Numbered from the stretch's first letter, positions 48,755 to 58,251 are shown. The stretch is 64,000 nt of DNA from Pseudomonas cavernicola (GCF_003596405.1 NZ_QYUR01000002.1:1690501-1754500); one strand, 5' to 3'. The notes: generated from the letters alone by a model not told the origin. Numbers and translations are program-made.

Positions 48755-49467
48755 CTGCACCTCTTCTCGAACTGAAAGAAATCGATGTGTACTACGGCCC
48801 GATCCAGGCGTTGAAGCAGGTCAGCCTGCACATCAACGAAGGCGAAACGGTCAGCCTGATCGGCTCAAACGGTGCGGGTAAATCCACTCTGCTGATGTCG
48901 ATTTTCGGCCAGCCGCGAGCGACAGGCGGGCAGATCATCTATCGCGGCACGGACATCACCCACAAGTCGTCGCACTACGTCGCCTCCAATGGCGTGGCGC
49001 AGTCACCGGAAGGGCGGCGGGTGTTCCCCGACATGAGTGTCGAGGAAAACCTGCTGATGGGCACCATCCCCATCGGCGACCAGCACGCCGACGCGGATAT
49101 GCAGCGTATGTTCGAGCTGTTCCCAGTGCTCAAGGAACGGCGCAATCAGAGGGCGATGACCATGTCCGGTGGTGAGCAGCAGATGCTCGCCATCGCCCGG
49201 GCGTTGATGAGTCGGCCCAAGCTGCTGTTACTCGACGAGCCGAGCCTGGGCCTGGCGCCAATCGTGGTGAAGCAGATCTTCCAAACCCTGCGCGAACTGG
49301 CCAAGACCGGCATGACCATCTTCTTGGTGGAGCAGAACGCCAACCATGCGCTGCGGCTCTCCGATCGAGGTTACGTGATGGTCAACGGCGAGATTCGCCT
49401 GACCGGCACGGGGCAGGAGCTGCTGGTCAATCAGGAAGTGCGTAACGCCTATCTCGGCGGGCATTAG
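48751..49467 (+). CDS. braG: Branched-chain amino acid ABC transporter ATP-binding protein LivF/BraG
   Basis: Second ATPase of the LIV transporter. Walker A GSNGAGKSTLLM (about residues 36-47), signature MSGGEQQMLAIARAL (about 136-150), Walker B LLLLDEPSLGLAP (about 156-168) and the VEQNANHAL switch region. 238 aa. Last gene of the operon; a GC-rich hairpin follows within 8 bp. Confidence 0.94.
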   Translation: MTAPLLELKEIDVYYGPIQALKQVSLHINEGETVSLIGSNGAGKSTLLMSIFGQPRATGGQIIYRGTDITHKSSHYVASNGVAQSPEGRRVFPDMSVEENLLMGTIPIGDQHADADMQRMFELFPVLKERRNQRAMTMSGGEQQMLAIARALMSRPKLLLLDEPSLGLAPIVVKQIFQTLRELAKTGMTIFLVEQNANHALRLSDRGYVMVNGEIRLTGTGQELLVNQEVRNAYLGGH

Positions 49468-49474
49468 TACTGGC

Positions 49475-49503
49475 CGCCCCCTCTTTCACTGGGAGAGGGG
49501 GCG
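49475..49503 (+). terminator. Hairpin at the end of the transporter operon
   Basis: CGCCCCCTCT (49475-49484) and AGAGGGGGCG (49494-49503) form a perfect 10 bp stem. No clear T run follows, so termination may be Rho-assisted or the hairpin may protect the 3' end. Confidence 0.6.
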
Positions 49504-49635
49504 GGTTCGGCGGCGAGGGAAACTGCGCCGCCCCTTACAACCCGGGTCTCAACGCCGCCGTTTCCTTCACCCGTCAATCTTGCCGATGTCTCCTGGTGCG
49601 CGGGGTGAAGAAGGGGCGGCCCAAGGAGTCATCCG

Positions 49636-49824
49636 ATGCAAACCCTACGGTTTTTCACCAACGCCGATGTCGCTGCGGCGCTGGCGTATGCCCCATTGAT
49701 CGAAGCCTTGCGCAAAGGTCTGGCCGAGACTTGCTTGAGCCGGCGGGGGCGTAGGTTGGTGCTGAGCACAGCGATGCCCAACAAGGAGTCGCCTGCGACT
49801 CCCGTGCTCAGGGTTTACACATAG
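49636..49824 (+). pseudogene. Truncated ornithine cyclodeaminase/mu-crystallin-like gene start
   Basis: An ATG preceded by AAGGAG opens a frame whose first ~33 residues (MQTLRFFTNADVAAALAYAP, then LIEALRKGLAE) look like the N-terminus of the ornithine cyclodeaminase family. At about 49740 the homology stops and the frame runs into a palindromic repeat until a stop at 49822-49824. No continuation of the family was found after the repeat, so this is a remnant of a once ~310-320 aa enzyme. Confidence 0.65.
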
Positions 49825-49883
49825 AAGCCCAGCCTTGCAGGCCGGTCGTTGGGCATCGCCTTCGGCTCAGCACCAACCTACGC
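49749..49883. repeat. Palindromic intergenic repeat, REP-like
   Basis: GCGTAGGTTGGTGCTGAG (49749-49766) and its exact complement (49866-49883) are the ends of a large inverted repeat. The GCGATGCCCAAC/GTTGGGCATCGC parts inside (49771-49782 and 49848-49859) extend the pairing with a few unpaired bases. The 65 bp between the arms is not coding. It terminates the truncated cyclodeaminase-like frame. Confidence 0.8.
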
Positions 49884-49945
49884 GCCAACGGTTTTGCGCA
49901 TTGCCTGCACCGTTACGAGAGCGGCATTAGGCACTTAGGCCGAGT

Positions 49946-50460
49946 TTATCCACCGTGCTGTCGCCCCCCACTATAAAGTGCAAAGTTTTCCCCAAAAGCT
50001 GTGGGGCGTTCTGTGGATAACGTGGGTAAAGCTGTCAGGCAGCCATAGCAGCAGCGCTCTTGCGGGCTTTGGTGGTTTTTTGATCATCTGCTTTTTTAGA
50101 GTCAAAACAGCGATTTATCCACTTTATCCACTGTCGTCTGAAGCGCTTTGCAGAGTTGCCCCCAACTACTGTGGGTAGGCTTGTGGGTAAGTGCGGGAGC
50201 AATGTCTTGAGCCCATAGCTGGTAGGGCTTTGCGCCGATTGATCAAGATTTGATCAGGTGCTTCGAATTGCCATCGGCGGCACGTAGGTCCCTCCTGAGT
50301 CAAGGGATAAAGCAGCTTTTTCAAAGGTTTAGCGCATGGTTTTGGTGGCCGTGGAAAAGTTATCCCAGGAGCCTGTGGAGCGAACTGTGGATAAGGTGGG
50401 CAAAGCTTAGCTTGAACCTATCCTGGCGTGGCTTCGGCAAAGTTGTACGTTATTTGATCA
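49946..50460. other. DnaA-box cluster in three degenerate repeats (origin-like or DnaA-titrating locus)
   Basis: No gene is visible between 49884 and 50627. Perfect DnaA boxes (TTATCCACA, minus strand) are at 50012-50020 and 50386-50394. One-mismatch boxes are TTATCCACC at 49946-49954, two abutting TTATCCACT at 50115-50123 and 50124-50132, and TTACCCACA (minus) at 50182-50190. Weaker ones are at 50021-50029, 50170-50178 and 50360-50368. TTTGATCA followed within two bases by TGCT occurs at 50079, 50249 and 50453, marking three modules of about 170-205 bp. T-rich runs adjoin the first TTTGATCA. No dnaA, dnaN, parA or rep gene is nearby, so it is not the main oriC by context. Confidence 0.65.
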
Positions 50461-50609
50461 GGTGCTCGCTGTCGGGTCTGAATCAACTTGTGTGCTGCCG
50501 CGCCAAGCTGAAAACGATGACGTACCCTATGGCTTACTAACTGCGCCGCCAGTGTTGCACGTTACCCAATGGCCTGACTGTATTGATGGTCGTATTTCGC
50601 GGCGAGTAG

Positions 50610-52284
<1,675 letters not shown>

Positions 52285-52527
52285 GGCATTTTCCAATCAA
52301 GGGGAGCGGGCGTGGCACAGCAAACGCGCAGACTATGACAAAGGTGTGACGAGAGGGCGAGGGCTGCAAGGCGGACTTGATAACCACATGGCATTGCGTC
52401 CGATAACGGCGGGGGAAATGTCGAGTTAGTGCGTCAACCCGCGCAGACAGCTATCCAGCTGCCGCGTGCAACCTGGACATGTGGCTGTGCGATTCGAGGC
52501 CTAACCCGCCGATCTGCTCGTTGAGCT

Positions 52528-53163
52528 TTAGCTCTGCGCGCTACCCAGGCCTTGCCAGTGCTTGGCACCGATAAAGATGAAGCGCAGTTGCTGGATCATC
52601 TTCGCTTGCGGGGTAAGGTGTGCGGGCAGCTCCATGGCCGGTGGGTCGATCAGCTCCGGCAGGGTGGCGAATACGGTTTTCACCACCAAGTCGGCAATCA
52701 CCGCCTGGGCTGAGGGATCCAGGTGCTGCAGCTTGGGCATGCTGGCGAGATCCGCCACCAGGTCGGCGGTGATGCCTTCGCGCAGGCTGCCGAGGGACTG
52801 ACGCACCAACTGTGAACCGCCGTACTGCTCACGGGCGAGGAACAGGAACTGCGAGCGATTGGCGGTGACGGCGCTGAGGAAGATGCGCACCGAGGCGTCG
52901 ATCACGCCGCCCAATTCGAACTCGTTATGGCGCACTACGCGGATGGTTTCGCGGAAGGTCTCGCCGACCTCGGTCACCAACGCTAGGCCGAGCTGATCCA
53001 TATCGCTGAAGTGCCGATAGAAGCCGGTTGGCACAATGCCGGCGCTGCGCGCCACTTCACGCAGGCTCAAGCTGCCAAAACCGCGGCCGCTGTCCATCAA
53101 GTTGCGTGCCGCACCCATCAAGGCTTGGCGGGTTTGCTGTTTCTGTTCGGCGCGAGGCGGCAT
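52528..53163 (-). CDS. desT: TetR-family regulator, DesT-like (unsaturated fatty acid sensor)
   Basis: TetR repressor; helix-turn-helix at about residues 30-52 (SLREVARSAGIVPTGFYRHF). The whole sequence, MPPRAEQKQQTRQALMGAAR onwards, closely resembles what I recall of P. aeruginosa DesT. DesT represses the desCB oxidative desaturase genes in response to acyl-CoA saturation. 211 aa. It is divergent from the degenerate desC/desB-like remnant at 53341-53690, and two dyads between them match the expected operator pattern. With the target gone, it may control genes elsewhere, such as fab genes (inference). Confidence 0.75.
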   Translation of the reverse strand: MPPRAEQKQQTRQALMGAARNLMDSGRGFGSLSLREVARSAGIVPTGFYRHFSDMDQLGLALVTEVGETFRETIRVVRHNEFELGGVIDASVRIFLSAVTANRSQFLFLAREQYGGSQLVRQSLGSLREGITADLVADLASMPKLQHLDPSAQAVIADLVVKTVFATLPELIDPPAMELPAHLTPQAKMIQQLRFIFIGAKHWQGLGSAQS

Positions 53164-53244
53164 GCGGGACGGGTTTTCTCGGGAGTGGCGGCGGCTAGTG
53201 CGGGCACTCTAACAAATGGGCTTTGCAGGCGTCGAACCTGGCTC

Positions 53245-53262
53245 AGTGAACAAGGGTTGACT
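53245..53262. promoter_or_regulatory. Candidate DesT operator 1
   Basis: AGTGAACAAGGGTTGACT, in an extended near-palindrome 53242-53265 (CTCAGTGAAC-N4-GTTGACTGAG, one mismatch between arms). The AGTGAAC-N4-GTTGACT form agrees with the DesT site as I remember it from P. aeruginosa. It lies 82 bp from the desT start. Confidence 0.65.
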
Positions 53263-53286
53263 GAGCTGGCTGGATTCTGGCAGTTC

Positions 53287-53304
53287 AGTGAGCAACTGTT
53301 CACT
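53287..53304. promoter_or_regulatory. Candidate DesT operator 2
   Basis: AGTGAGCAACTGTTCACT, a near-palindrome with one mismatched pair and the same 18-bp geometry as operator 1. The two dyads start 42 bp apart, four helical turns, so bound dimers would lie on the same DNA face. Confidence 0.6.
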
Positions 53305-53340
53305 GAGAGCCGTCGGCATGGCTGTTATTCCACTCGCTCT

Positions 53341-53690
53341 GGCTCGCCGCTGCGCCTGACGCCCTTGCTCGGCCTGCTCCGCAGCGCTTTGGCGCAGGGT
53401 TTTAATGCGCCAGTCAGCCTGCTGCATTACGTGCGTGAACAGGGGCAGCGGGCTTTTGTTGAAGGGCTGCATGCCCTGCAGGCGCAGTACAGCAATCTAC
53501 AGGTGCGTTGGGTGCTGAGTGGTGATGCAGCGCGGCCTGGCGCTATGCGGCACTGGCTCGCGAGGTGCGCGAGATCGCCGAGCGTTACGGTCAGACCTAC
53601 AACAGCGGGCGGCTGAGCGCGCAGTTCGCGACGGCGTTGCAGCGCATCTGGATCTATCGCCTGCCGAACTGCGAGCGGTTGACGGATTGA
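53341..53690 (+). pseudogene. Remnant of a desC-desB-like operon (two internal deletions)
   Basis: 53341-53530 encodes a middle fragment (SPLRLTPLLGLLRSALAQGF, NAPVSLLHYVREQGQRAFVE, ending VRWVLSGD). It looks like the NAD-binding half of a flavodoxin/ferredoxin reductase such as DesC. The frame then changes. 53532-53690 encodes an unrelated C-terminus (LAREVREIAERYGQTYNSG ... RIWIYRLPNCERLTD) ending at a stop. It is plausibly the tail of a membrane fatty acid desaturase such as DesB (inference). Start regions of both genes are missing. Position and orientation opposite desT match the P. aeruginosa desT-desCB layout. Confidence 0.6.
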
Positions 53691-53702
53691 TTAAACCTGC
53701 AG

Positions 53703-53738
53703 AATAAAAAGCCCGGCAATCAGACCGGGCTTTTTATT
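53703..53738. terminator. Bidirectional terminator after the desaturase remnant
   Basis: AATAAAAAGCCCGG (53703-53716) and CCGGGCTTTTTATT (53725-53738) form a perfect 14 bp stem with T-rich ends on both strands. It serves the plus-strand remnant and the minus-strand repeat protein. Confidence 0.9.
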
Positions 53739-53754
53739 CTGGCAAGACGTTGCT

Positions 53755-54126
53755 TTATACCGCACGGCGTTGCTCCAGCAGACGGTCGGAGCCACCCTCG
53801 GCAACCCGCAGGTGCTGCTGACCAGGAGTGCGTTCAGCGCCGTCCGCGGCTACGCGGAAGCGGTCTTGCCCAGGCGTGCGGTCGGCACCGTCGGCGGCTA
53901 CGCGAAGACGCTGCTGGCTTGGAGTACGGTCAGCGCCATCTGCGGCGACACGAACGCGCTCGAGAAGGCGATCAGCACCCCCTTCGGCTAGGTTGCGATC
54001 TAGCGGGCTGGCTTCTTGCTGGCTGTCTTTTACTTCTTCAAAGGTCGGTTGCGCGTCCCTTGGCAGGGCGAAGGCATTGGTCGCGAGGACGCTGAGGGTC
54101 AGGCTGAGCAGTAATTTGGTTTTCAT
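53755..54126 (-). CDS. Secreted repeat protein (type often labelled 'phage infection protein')
   Basis: 123 aa with a signal peptide (about residues 1-20, ending NAFA before LPRDAQPTF). It then has about five short direct repeats of 16-19 residues. Three central copies carry RVAADGA(D/E)RTPxQ (about 57-105). Outer copies carry the form LAEGG(A/S)DRLLE. The name used for this Pseudomonas family is not backed by anything visible here. ATG 54126 gives the MKTK start and signal peptide. A fragment of a second copy lies at 54287-54337. Confidence 0.72.
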   Translation of the reverse strand: MKTKLLLSLTLSVLATNAFALPRDAQPTFEEVKDSQQEASPLDRNLAEGGADRLLERVRVAADGADRTPSQQRLRVAADGADRTPGQDRFRVAADGAERTPGQQHLRVAEGGSDRLLEQRRAV

Positions 54127-54286
54127 GGCGATCTCCGAAGAGCGGGTGGTAGTGGGTTCGGAGGCAATACTAATTTCTACGTGGGGAATAAGAAGTTGAG
54201 CCGCTCGATAGTGCATATCGATGCTTTCAATGATGGCTTGGAAGGCTCTATCACGGTACTTTCAGGCGATCAATGGGGCGCTTGAG

Positions 54287-54337
54287 TTAAACGGCGCGGC
54301 GCTGTTCCTGTAGACGGTCGGAACCACCCTCGGCAAC
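54287..54337 (-). pseudogene. 3' fragment of a second copy of the repeat protein gene
   Basis: On the minus strand this encodes RVAEGGSDRLQEQRRAV and a stop. It is almost the same as the C-terminus of the intact gene at 53755-54126 (LRVAEGGSDRLLEQRRAV). No start or signal peptide is present; at about 54338 the sequence switches to the AsmA tail on the other strand. Confidence 0.65.
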
Positions 54338-54640
54338 GCGATCATCCACGTCGATGCTACGGCGAACTTCAAAACCGAACAGTTGGATATGACCATCGAT
54401 CCCGAGTCCAAGGGCATGCGCATCCTTTCCCTACGTTCATCGCTGTATGTGCGCGGCACCTTCAAGCAGCCGGATGCTGGAGTGAAAACCGTACCGTTGC
54501 TCGCCCGCGGCGCCGGCATGCTGCTGTTGGGTGCGGTTGTGGCTCCGGCCGCTGGCTTGCTGGCGTTGGTTGCGCCGAGCGGCGAGCGGGAAAACCAGTG
54601 CGCCCAGTTGCTACAACAGCTCCCGCGACCGGGGAAATAA
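54338..54640 (+). pseudogene. C-terminal remnant of an AsmA-family protein
   Basis: An open frame from 54338 to the stop at 54640 encodes DATANFKTEQLDMTIDPESK, then ILSLRSSLYVRGTFKQPDAG and a hydrophobic Ala/Leu tail ending NQCAQLLQQLPRPGK. This is the typical C-terminus of AsmA-like outer-membrane assembly/lipid-transport proteins, which are normally 600 aa or more. The first five sixths of the gene are missing, with the junction against a fragment of an unrelated gene. Confidence 0.7.
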
Positions 54641-54764
54641 CCGCGGCAGACCCGCCAGGGCGTGCAGCCAGGCCGGAGCAACGTCGGCGTGCCCTTCGCC
54701 ATGCGGGCGCTAGACTGAAAACAGTGGAAACGGCATTTCCCCGTGCGCCAGGTGGAGGTGCAGC

Positions 54765-55739
54765 ATGGATATCCGTGAAGGCTTTATCGGCAGTATCGGC
54801 AACACCCCGCTGATCCGCCTCGGCCGGCTCAGCGCCGAGACCGGTTGCGAAATTCTCGGTAAGGCCGAATTCCTCAACCCCGGCGGCTCGGTGAAGGACC
54901 GCGCCGCGCTCTACATAGTGCGGGACGCCGAACGGCGCCGCGCGCTACGCCCCGGCGGCACCATAGTCGAGGGCACCGCCGGCAATACCGGAATCGGCCT
55001 TGCCCATATCAGCGCCGCGCGCGGCTACCGCTGCATCATCGTGATCCCCGACAACCAGTCGCCGGAGAAGCTGGAGCTGCTGCGGGTGCTCGGCGCCGAG
55101 GTGCGTCCAGTGCCGCCCAAGCCCTACAAGGACCCGGACAACTACCAGAAGATTGCCGGCCGCCTCGCCGCCGAATTGCCCAATGCGATTTGGGCCAACC
55201 AGTTCGACAACCTGGCCAACCGCCAGGCGCACTACGAGACCACCGGACCGGAGATCTGGCGTGATACCCAGGGCCAGGTGGACGCCTTCGTTTGCGCCAC
55301 GGGCACTGGCGGAACCCTGGCCGGCGTCGCCCGCTACCTCAAGGAACGCAACCCCAAGGTCCGCATCGTCCTCGCCGATCCTATGGGCAGTGCGCTCTAC
55401 CACTGGGTGCTGAGCGGCGAACTGCATGCCGAGGGTAGCTCGATCACCGAGGGCATAGGCACCACGCGGATCACCGCCAACCTGGAGGGCACGCCGATCG
55501 ACAGCGCCGTGCAGGTCGACGACCAGCACTGTGTGAACATGGTCTACCGCCTGCTGCGGGAGGAGGGCTTGTTCCTTGGCGGCTCCTCCGGGATCAATCT
55601 GGTCGCTGCTGTGCGGGTGGCCCGCGAGCTGGGCCCAGGACATACGGTGGTGACCTTGCTGTGTGACCGCGGCGGGCTCTACTCCCAGCGCCTGTTCAAC
55701 CCCGTTTGGCTGAGTGAGCGGGGCCTGTCGCCCGCCTAG
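54765..55739 (+). CDS. Cysteine synthase-family PLP enzyme
   Basis: Fold-type II PLP enzyme of the O-acetylserine sulfhydrylase / cystathionine beta-synthase group. The PLP lysine lies in LNPGGSVKDRAA (about residues 38-49). The substrate loop is GTAGNTGIGLA (about 70-80). The phosphate-binding loop is ATGTGGTLAGV (about 180-190). 324 aa. The TAGNTGIGL loop differs from the SGNTGIA of CysK, so the acceptor may not be O-acetylserine. GGAGGTG precedes the ATG. It converges with the next gene with a 4 bp overlap. Confidence 0.85.
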   Translation: MDIREGFIGSIGNTPLIRLGRLSAETGCEILGKAEFLNPGGSVKDRAALYIVRDAERRRALRPGGTIVEGTAGNTGIGLAHISAARGYRCIIVIPDNQSPEKLELLRVLGAEVRPVPPKPYKDPDNYQKIAGRLAAELPNAIWANQFDNLANRQAHYETTGPEIWRDTQGQVDAFVCATGTGGTLAGVARYLKERNPKVRIVLADPMGSALYHWVLSGELHAEGSSITEGIGTTRITANLEGTPIDSAVQVDDQHCVNMVYRLLREEGLFLGGSSGINLVAAVRVARELGPGHTVVTLLCDRGGLYSQRLFNPVWLSERGLSPA

Positions 55740-56479
55740 GCCTCGTTCAGAAGTGGCTCCAGCAGCGCCTGCATGCTGCGCCAGTGCGAGCCTTCCCAGA
55801 ACAGCCGGTGGCAGTGCTCGCAGGTCAGGAAGTGCTGGTAATGCTCGCGTACCGCCGGCGGTAGTTGCTCGACGATCTGCGCCTTGTCGACGCTGTGCAG
55901 AGGCGCGTTGCAGTGCAGGCAGAGGCTGAAGGGGAGCACGCTGCGTGCCAGGTCGAGCCGTTCGAACAGCTCGCGCAGCTGCTGGGCCGGCTTCAGCGCA
56001 TGCACATAGCAGCCGTGGCTGATGATCCGGCGCTTGAGCAGTTCGCGGTCGCGGGTCAGCACGATGCGCCCTTCGGCGGCGGCCAGGGCGGCGATCTGTT
56101 CGTCGCGGAATTGGTTGTCGTAGAGAGTGTCGAAACCGGCCATACGCAGCAGGTGAGCCAGTGCTCCAAGATGAGCGTCGGCAACGAAGCGCAAGACCCG
56201 CAGAGGTTGCTCGCGCACCTTGAGCAATGGGCTGATATCCAGCGTCTCGAACTTGGGGTAGACCGCCACCCGATCGCCGTCCGCCAGCAGCCGCTCGAAG
56301 CCCACCGACTCGCCATTGACCAGCACCAGCTCGACCTCGGTATGCGGCACTCCAAGCGCCTCGATCATATGCTTGCAGGTCGCCGCTCGTGCACAGACAC
56401 AGGTGAACGCCAGCCGACGGCGCTCGGCCGGGAGGAAATCGTTGAGCTCCTCGTAGAAGCGGAAGGTGGCGGTGACCAT
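55736..56479 (-). CDS. Mut7-C RNase-domain protein with N-terminal ubiquitin-like domain
   Basis: 247 aa. A beta-grasp (Ub-Mut7C) region covers about residues 1-90 (MVTATFRFYEELNDFL ... VELVLVNGE). A PIN-like Mut7-C domain covers about 92-180, with acidic residues in FVADAHLG and LTRDRELLKRR. A zinc-ribbon-like C-terminus has CLHC (about 187-190) and CEHC (about 221-224). This family is predicted to be RNA-degrading; no partner is visible nearby. Confidence 0.85.
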   Translation of the reverse strand: MVTATFRFYEELNDFLPAERRRLAFTCVCARAATCKHMIEALGVPHTEVELVLVNGESVGFERLLADGDRVAVYPKFETLDISPLLKVREQPLRVLRFVADAHLGALAHLLRMAGFDTLYDNQFRDEQIAALAAAEGRIVLTRDRELLKRRIISHGCYVHALKPAQQLRELFERLDLARSVLPFSLCLHCNAPLHSVDKAQIVEQLPPAVREHYQHFLTCEHCHRLFWEGSHWRSMQALLEPLLNEA

Positions 56480-56590
56480 CTCAACACTATGGCAGTCGCC
56501 ACGCAGGCTTGCCTGATGCTTGCGCTGCGCGGCGGATATTGAGCAGGTTCTAAGGTCTGCTGGTTGCTGCTTAGAGGGGGGCAGTGGTGG

Positions 56591-56953
56591 CTAATAGCCC
56601 CCTTCGTGCACGGGGCGCTTACTTACGCGCTCGTTGCTCTCCATCTGCGCACAGGTCATGAAGCCTTTGCCGTCCACTTCGCCGTCCGAGTCGAAGCTGA
56701 CGTAATAGGCCTGCTGATGGCCATCCTTATCCAGAATGTAGTTGTTGCAAGTGCCGGGGCTCTCGGTGCGCCGCAGTTCTGTTGAGGGTGTGCCACCGAT
56801 AGTCAGAACCTGAGCCTTGGTCATGCCTTTCTCGACATTTTTCGGTAACGGCTCGTTGTGGTAGGTCAGGTAATCGGTCGGGTTCTCCAGCTTGCTGGAG
56901 CAACCCGCCACTGCAGCCAGTACACAAAAAGCCACGAGGGTTTGCTTGTACAT
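56591..56953 (-). CDS. osmE: Osmotically inducible lipoprotein OsmE
   Basis: 120 aa lipoprotein of the SmpA/OmlA-like fold. Lipobox VAGC with Cys at about residue 18. Conserved NVEKGMTKAQVLTIGGTPS, then GTCNNYIL and MTCAQ follow the OsmE pattern. In E. coli the gene is induced by high osmolarity and in stationary phase. GGAACGACACC precedes the ATG. It stands alone on the minus strand. Confidence 0.85.
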   Translation of the reverse strand: MYKQTLVAFCVLAAVAGCSSKLENPTDYLTYHNEPLPKNVEKGMTKAQVLTIGGTPSTELRRTESPGTCNNYILDKDGHQQAYYVSFDSDGEVDGKGFMTCAQMESNERVSKRPVHEGGY

Positions 56954-57067
56954 GGTGTCGTTCCTTGTGGTTAGCCTTTAAGGCTTGCTTGATTTGGAGT
57001 CGAAAGTACTTGGCTAGTTCGCCTGCGTTGCCCGGTAGGCCTGGGATGCGGGTGGCTAACACCTGCT

Positions 57068-57265
57068 TCAGAGTTTGATAAGTCGTGGCAATGCCATTAA
57101 CCCTATGCCGATCGCCAACAGCCAGTACAGGTCGGTAACGAAATAGCTGTAGCCCATCAAGGCGATGCCGGCGATCAGGTGATCCTGCTTCTTTCCATAG
57201 ATGAAATAACCCAGCCCAATCGAGCCAAATACAACGCCGCCCAGCAGTGACGCGGAACTGTCCAA
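57068..57265 (-). CDS. Small two-segment membrane protein, unknown function
   Basis: 65 aa from a TTG start at 57265, with GAGG five bases upstream; an in-frame GTG at 57271 is the alternative. Two hydrophobic stretches (about residues 5-20 and 28-58) are separated by YGKKQDH. This YGKKQ pattern is common in short conserved Pseudomonas membrane proteins, for which I know no function. Confidence 0.6.
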   Translation of the reverse strand: MDSSASLLGGVVFGSIGLGYFIYGKKQDHLIAGIALMGYSYFVTDLYWLLAIGIGLMALPRLIKL

Positions 57266-57520
57266 AAACACCTCGTGCGCAGGCCGCCTAGGGGGGGGTG
57301 CCGTCAGCCCAAATTGGCCCTTTTGAGTGTAGGCGTGACGCCGGCAACATGAGGTTACGTCGCGCACGTTATGGCGTGCACGGCGCAATGCTCGTTTGGT
57401 TGTGTTTGCTAAAGTTGTGACTTGGGTAACCCGGCCGTTGAGAAAGGTAGCGAGCGACGCCAGGGCCGCACCCGTTCCCTACGGGTAGCGGCATTCCCCA
57501 CATCCATGTGGGTCACAAGG

Positions 57521-57655
57521 TGCGACGCAGCAAAGCGGAGTAACAGCCGAAGGCTGGCCCGCAGGGCGAGCGTGGCGAGTTAATCCGTCGGAAAAGCACA
57601 GTTCACGTGCTGTAAATGAGCATTTTTAGGCTGACTTCAGCGCTGCATAGCGCGC
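57521..57655. repeat. Degraded copy of the dispersed intergenic module
   Basis: 57521-57585 (GCGGAGTAACAGCCGAAGGC and following) is similar to the reverse complement of 34868-34930. 57590-57650 (CAGTTCACGTGCTGTAAATG and following) is similar to the interior of the 26.7 kb module. The whole 57266-57781 gap contains no gene I can support. Confidence 0.55.
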
Positions 57656-57781
57656 GAAGCCCGCAGCAGTTTTTCAATGGCTTGCTAAGGCTGACGGCTG
57701 TGACAAGGCCTGGCATTGCGCTTGTTTAGTCGGTACGCCGCTCGTGCGAAAGAGACCGAGCGCTATATGGAGCTTGAAATA

Positions 57782-58153
57782 ATGTACACGCAGCGCCTTC
57801 GCAGCATCAGTTTGGCAATCATCGCGGGCCTGGTTATCAGCGCGTGCTCCGAGCCGGTTGCGCCGGCTAAGGTCAGCTTTATCAACCAGGTTTGGCGTGT
57901 CAGCGAGTCGAGCACAATTGCGCGCGGCATGCTCTATGTCTTTCTCTCGGACGGTACGCTGGTGCTGGCCTCGGCTAATAACAAACCGGCTTTCGGTGCC
58001 TGGAAAGCCGAAGGTGCAGGGCTGACCATGATCGAGGAGGGCAGACCCTACAAAGTCGAGGTCCTGAAGTTGAGCCGCGACGAATTTCGGCTCCGTATTC
58101 ACAACCCAGGTCAGCCGGTCGAGATCACCCTGGTGCCCGCTGACCAGCCCTAA
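57782..58153 (+). CDS. Putative lipoprotein, unknown function
   Basis: 123 aa; N-terminal signal with lipobox VISAC (Cys about residue 22). The beta-rich remainder (INQVWRVSESSTIARGMLYV, then FGAWKAEGAGLTMIEEGRPY) resembles short lipoproteins that measure or bind small molecules, but no family is recognised. GGAG stands 9 nt before ATG 57782; an ATG 15 bp upstream is an alternative. It is flanked on both sides by repeat modules. Confidence 0.7.
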   Translation: MYTQRLRSISLAIIAGLVISACSEPVAPAKVSFINQVWRVSESSTIARGMLYVFLSDGTLVLASANNKPAFGAWKAEGAGLTMIEEGRPYKVEVLKLSRDEFRLRIHNPGQPVEITLVPADQP

Positions 58154-58251
58154 GAGCTGGTTCTAAGCGGCGGAGCAGTTCCACGTGCGTGTCGGCAAAG
58201 GCAAAGCACTGGCTAAGCTTCGTCGGCATGCTGCGCCTATGCACAGTCCAC

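Noticed and set aside
57349..57420. Short plus-strand frame MRLRRARYGVHG... in the 57 kb gap
   Set aside because: 23 codons, no ribosome binding site and in repeat-rich DNA.
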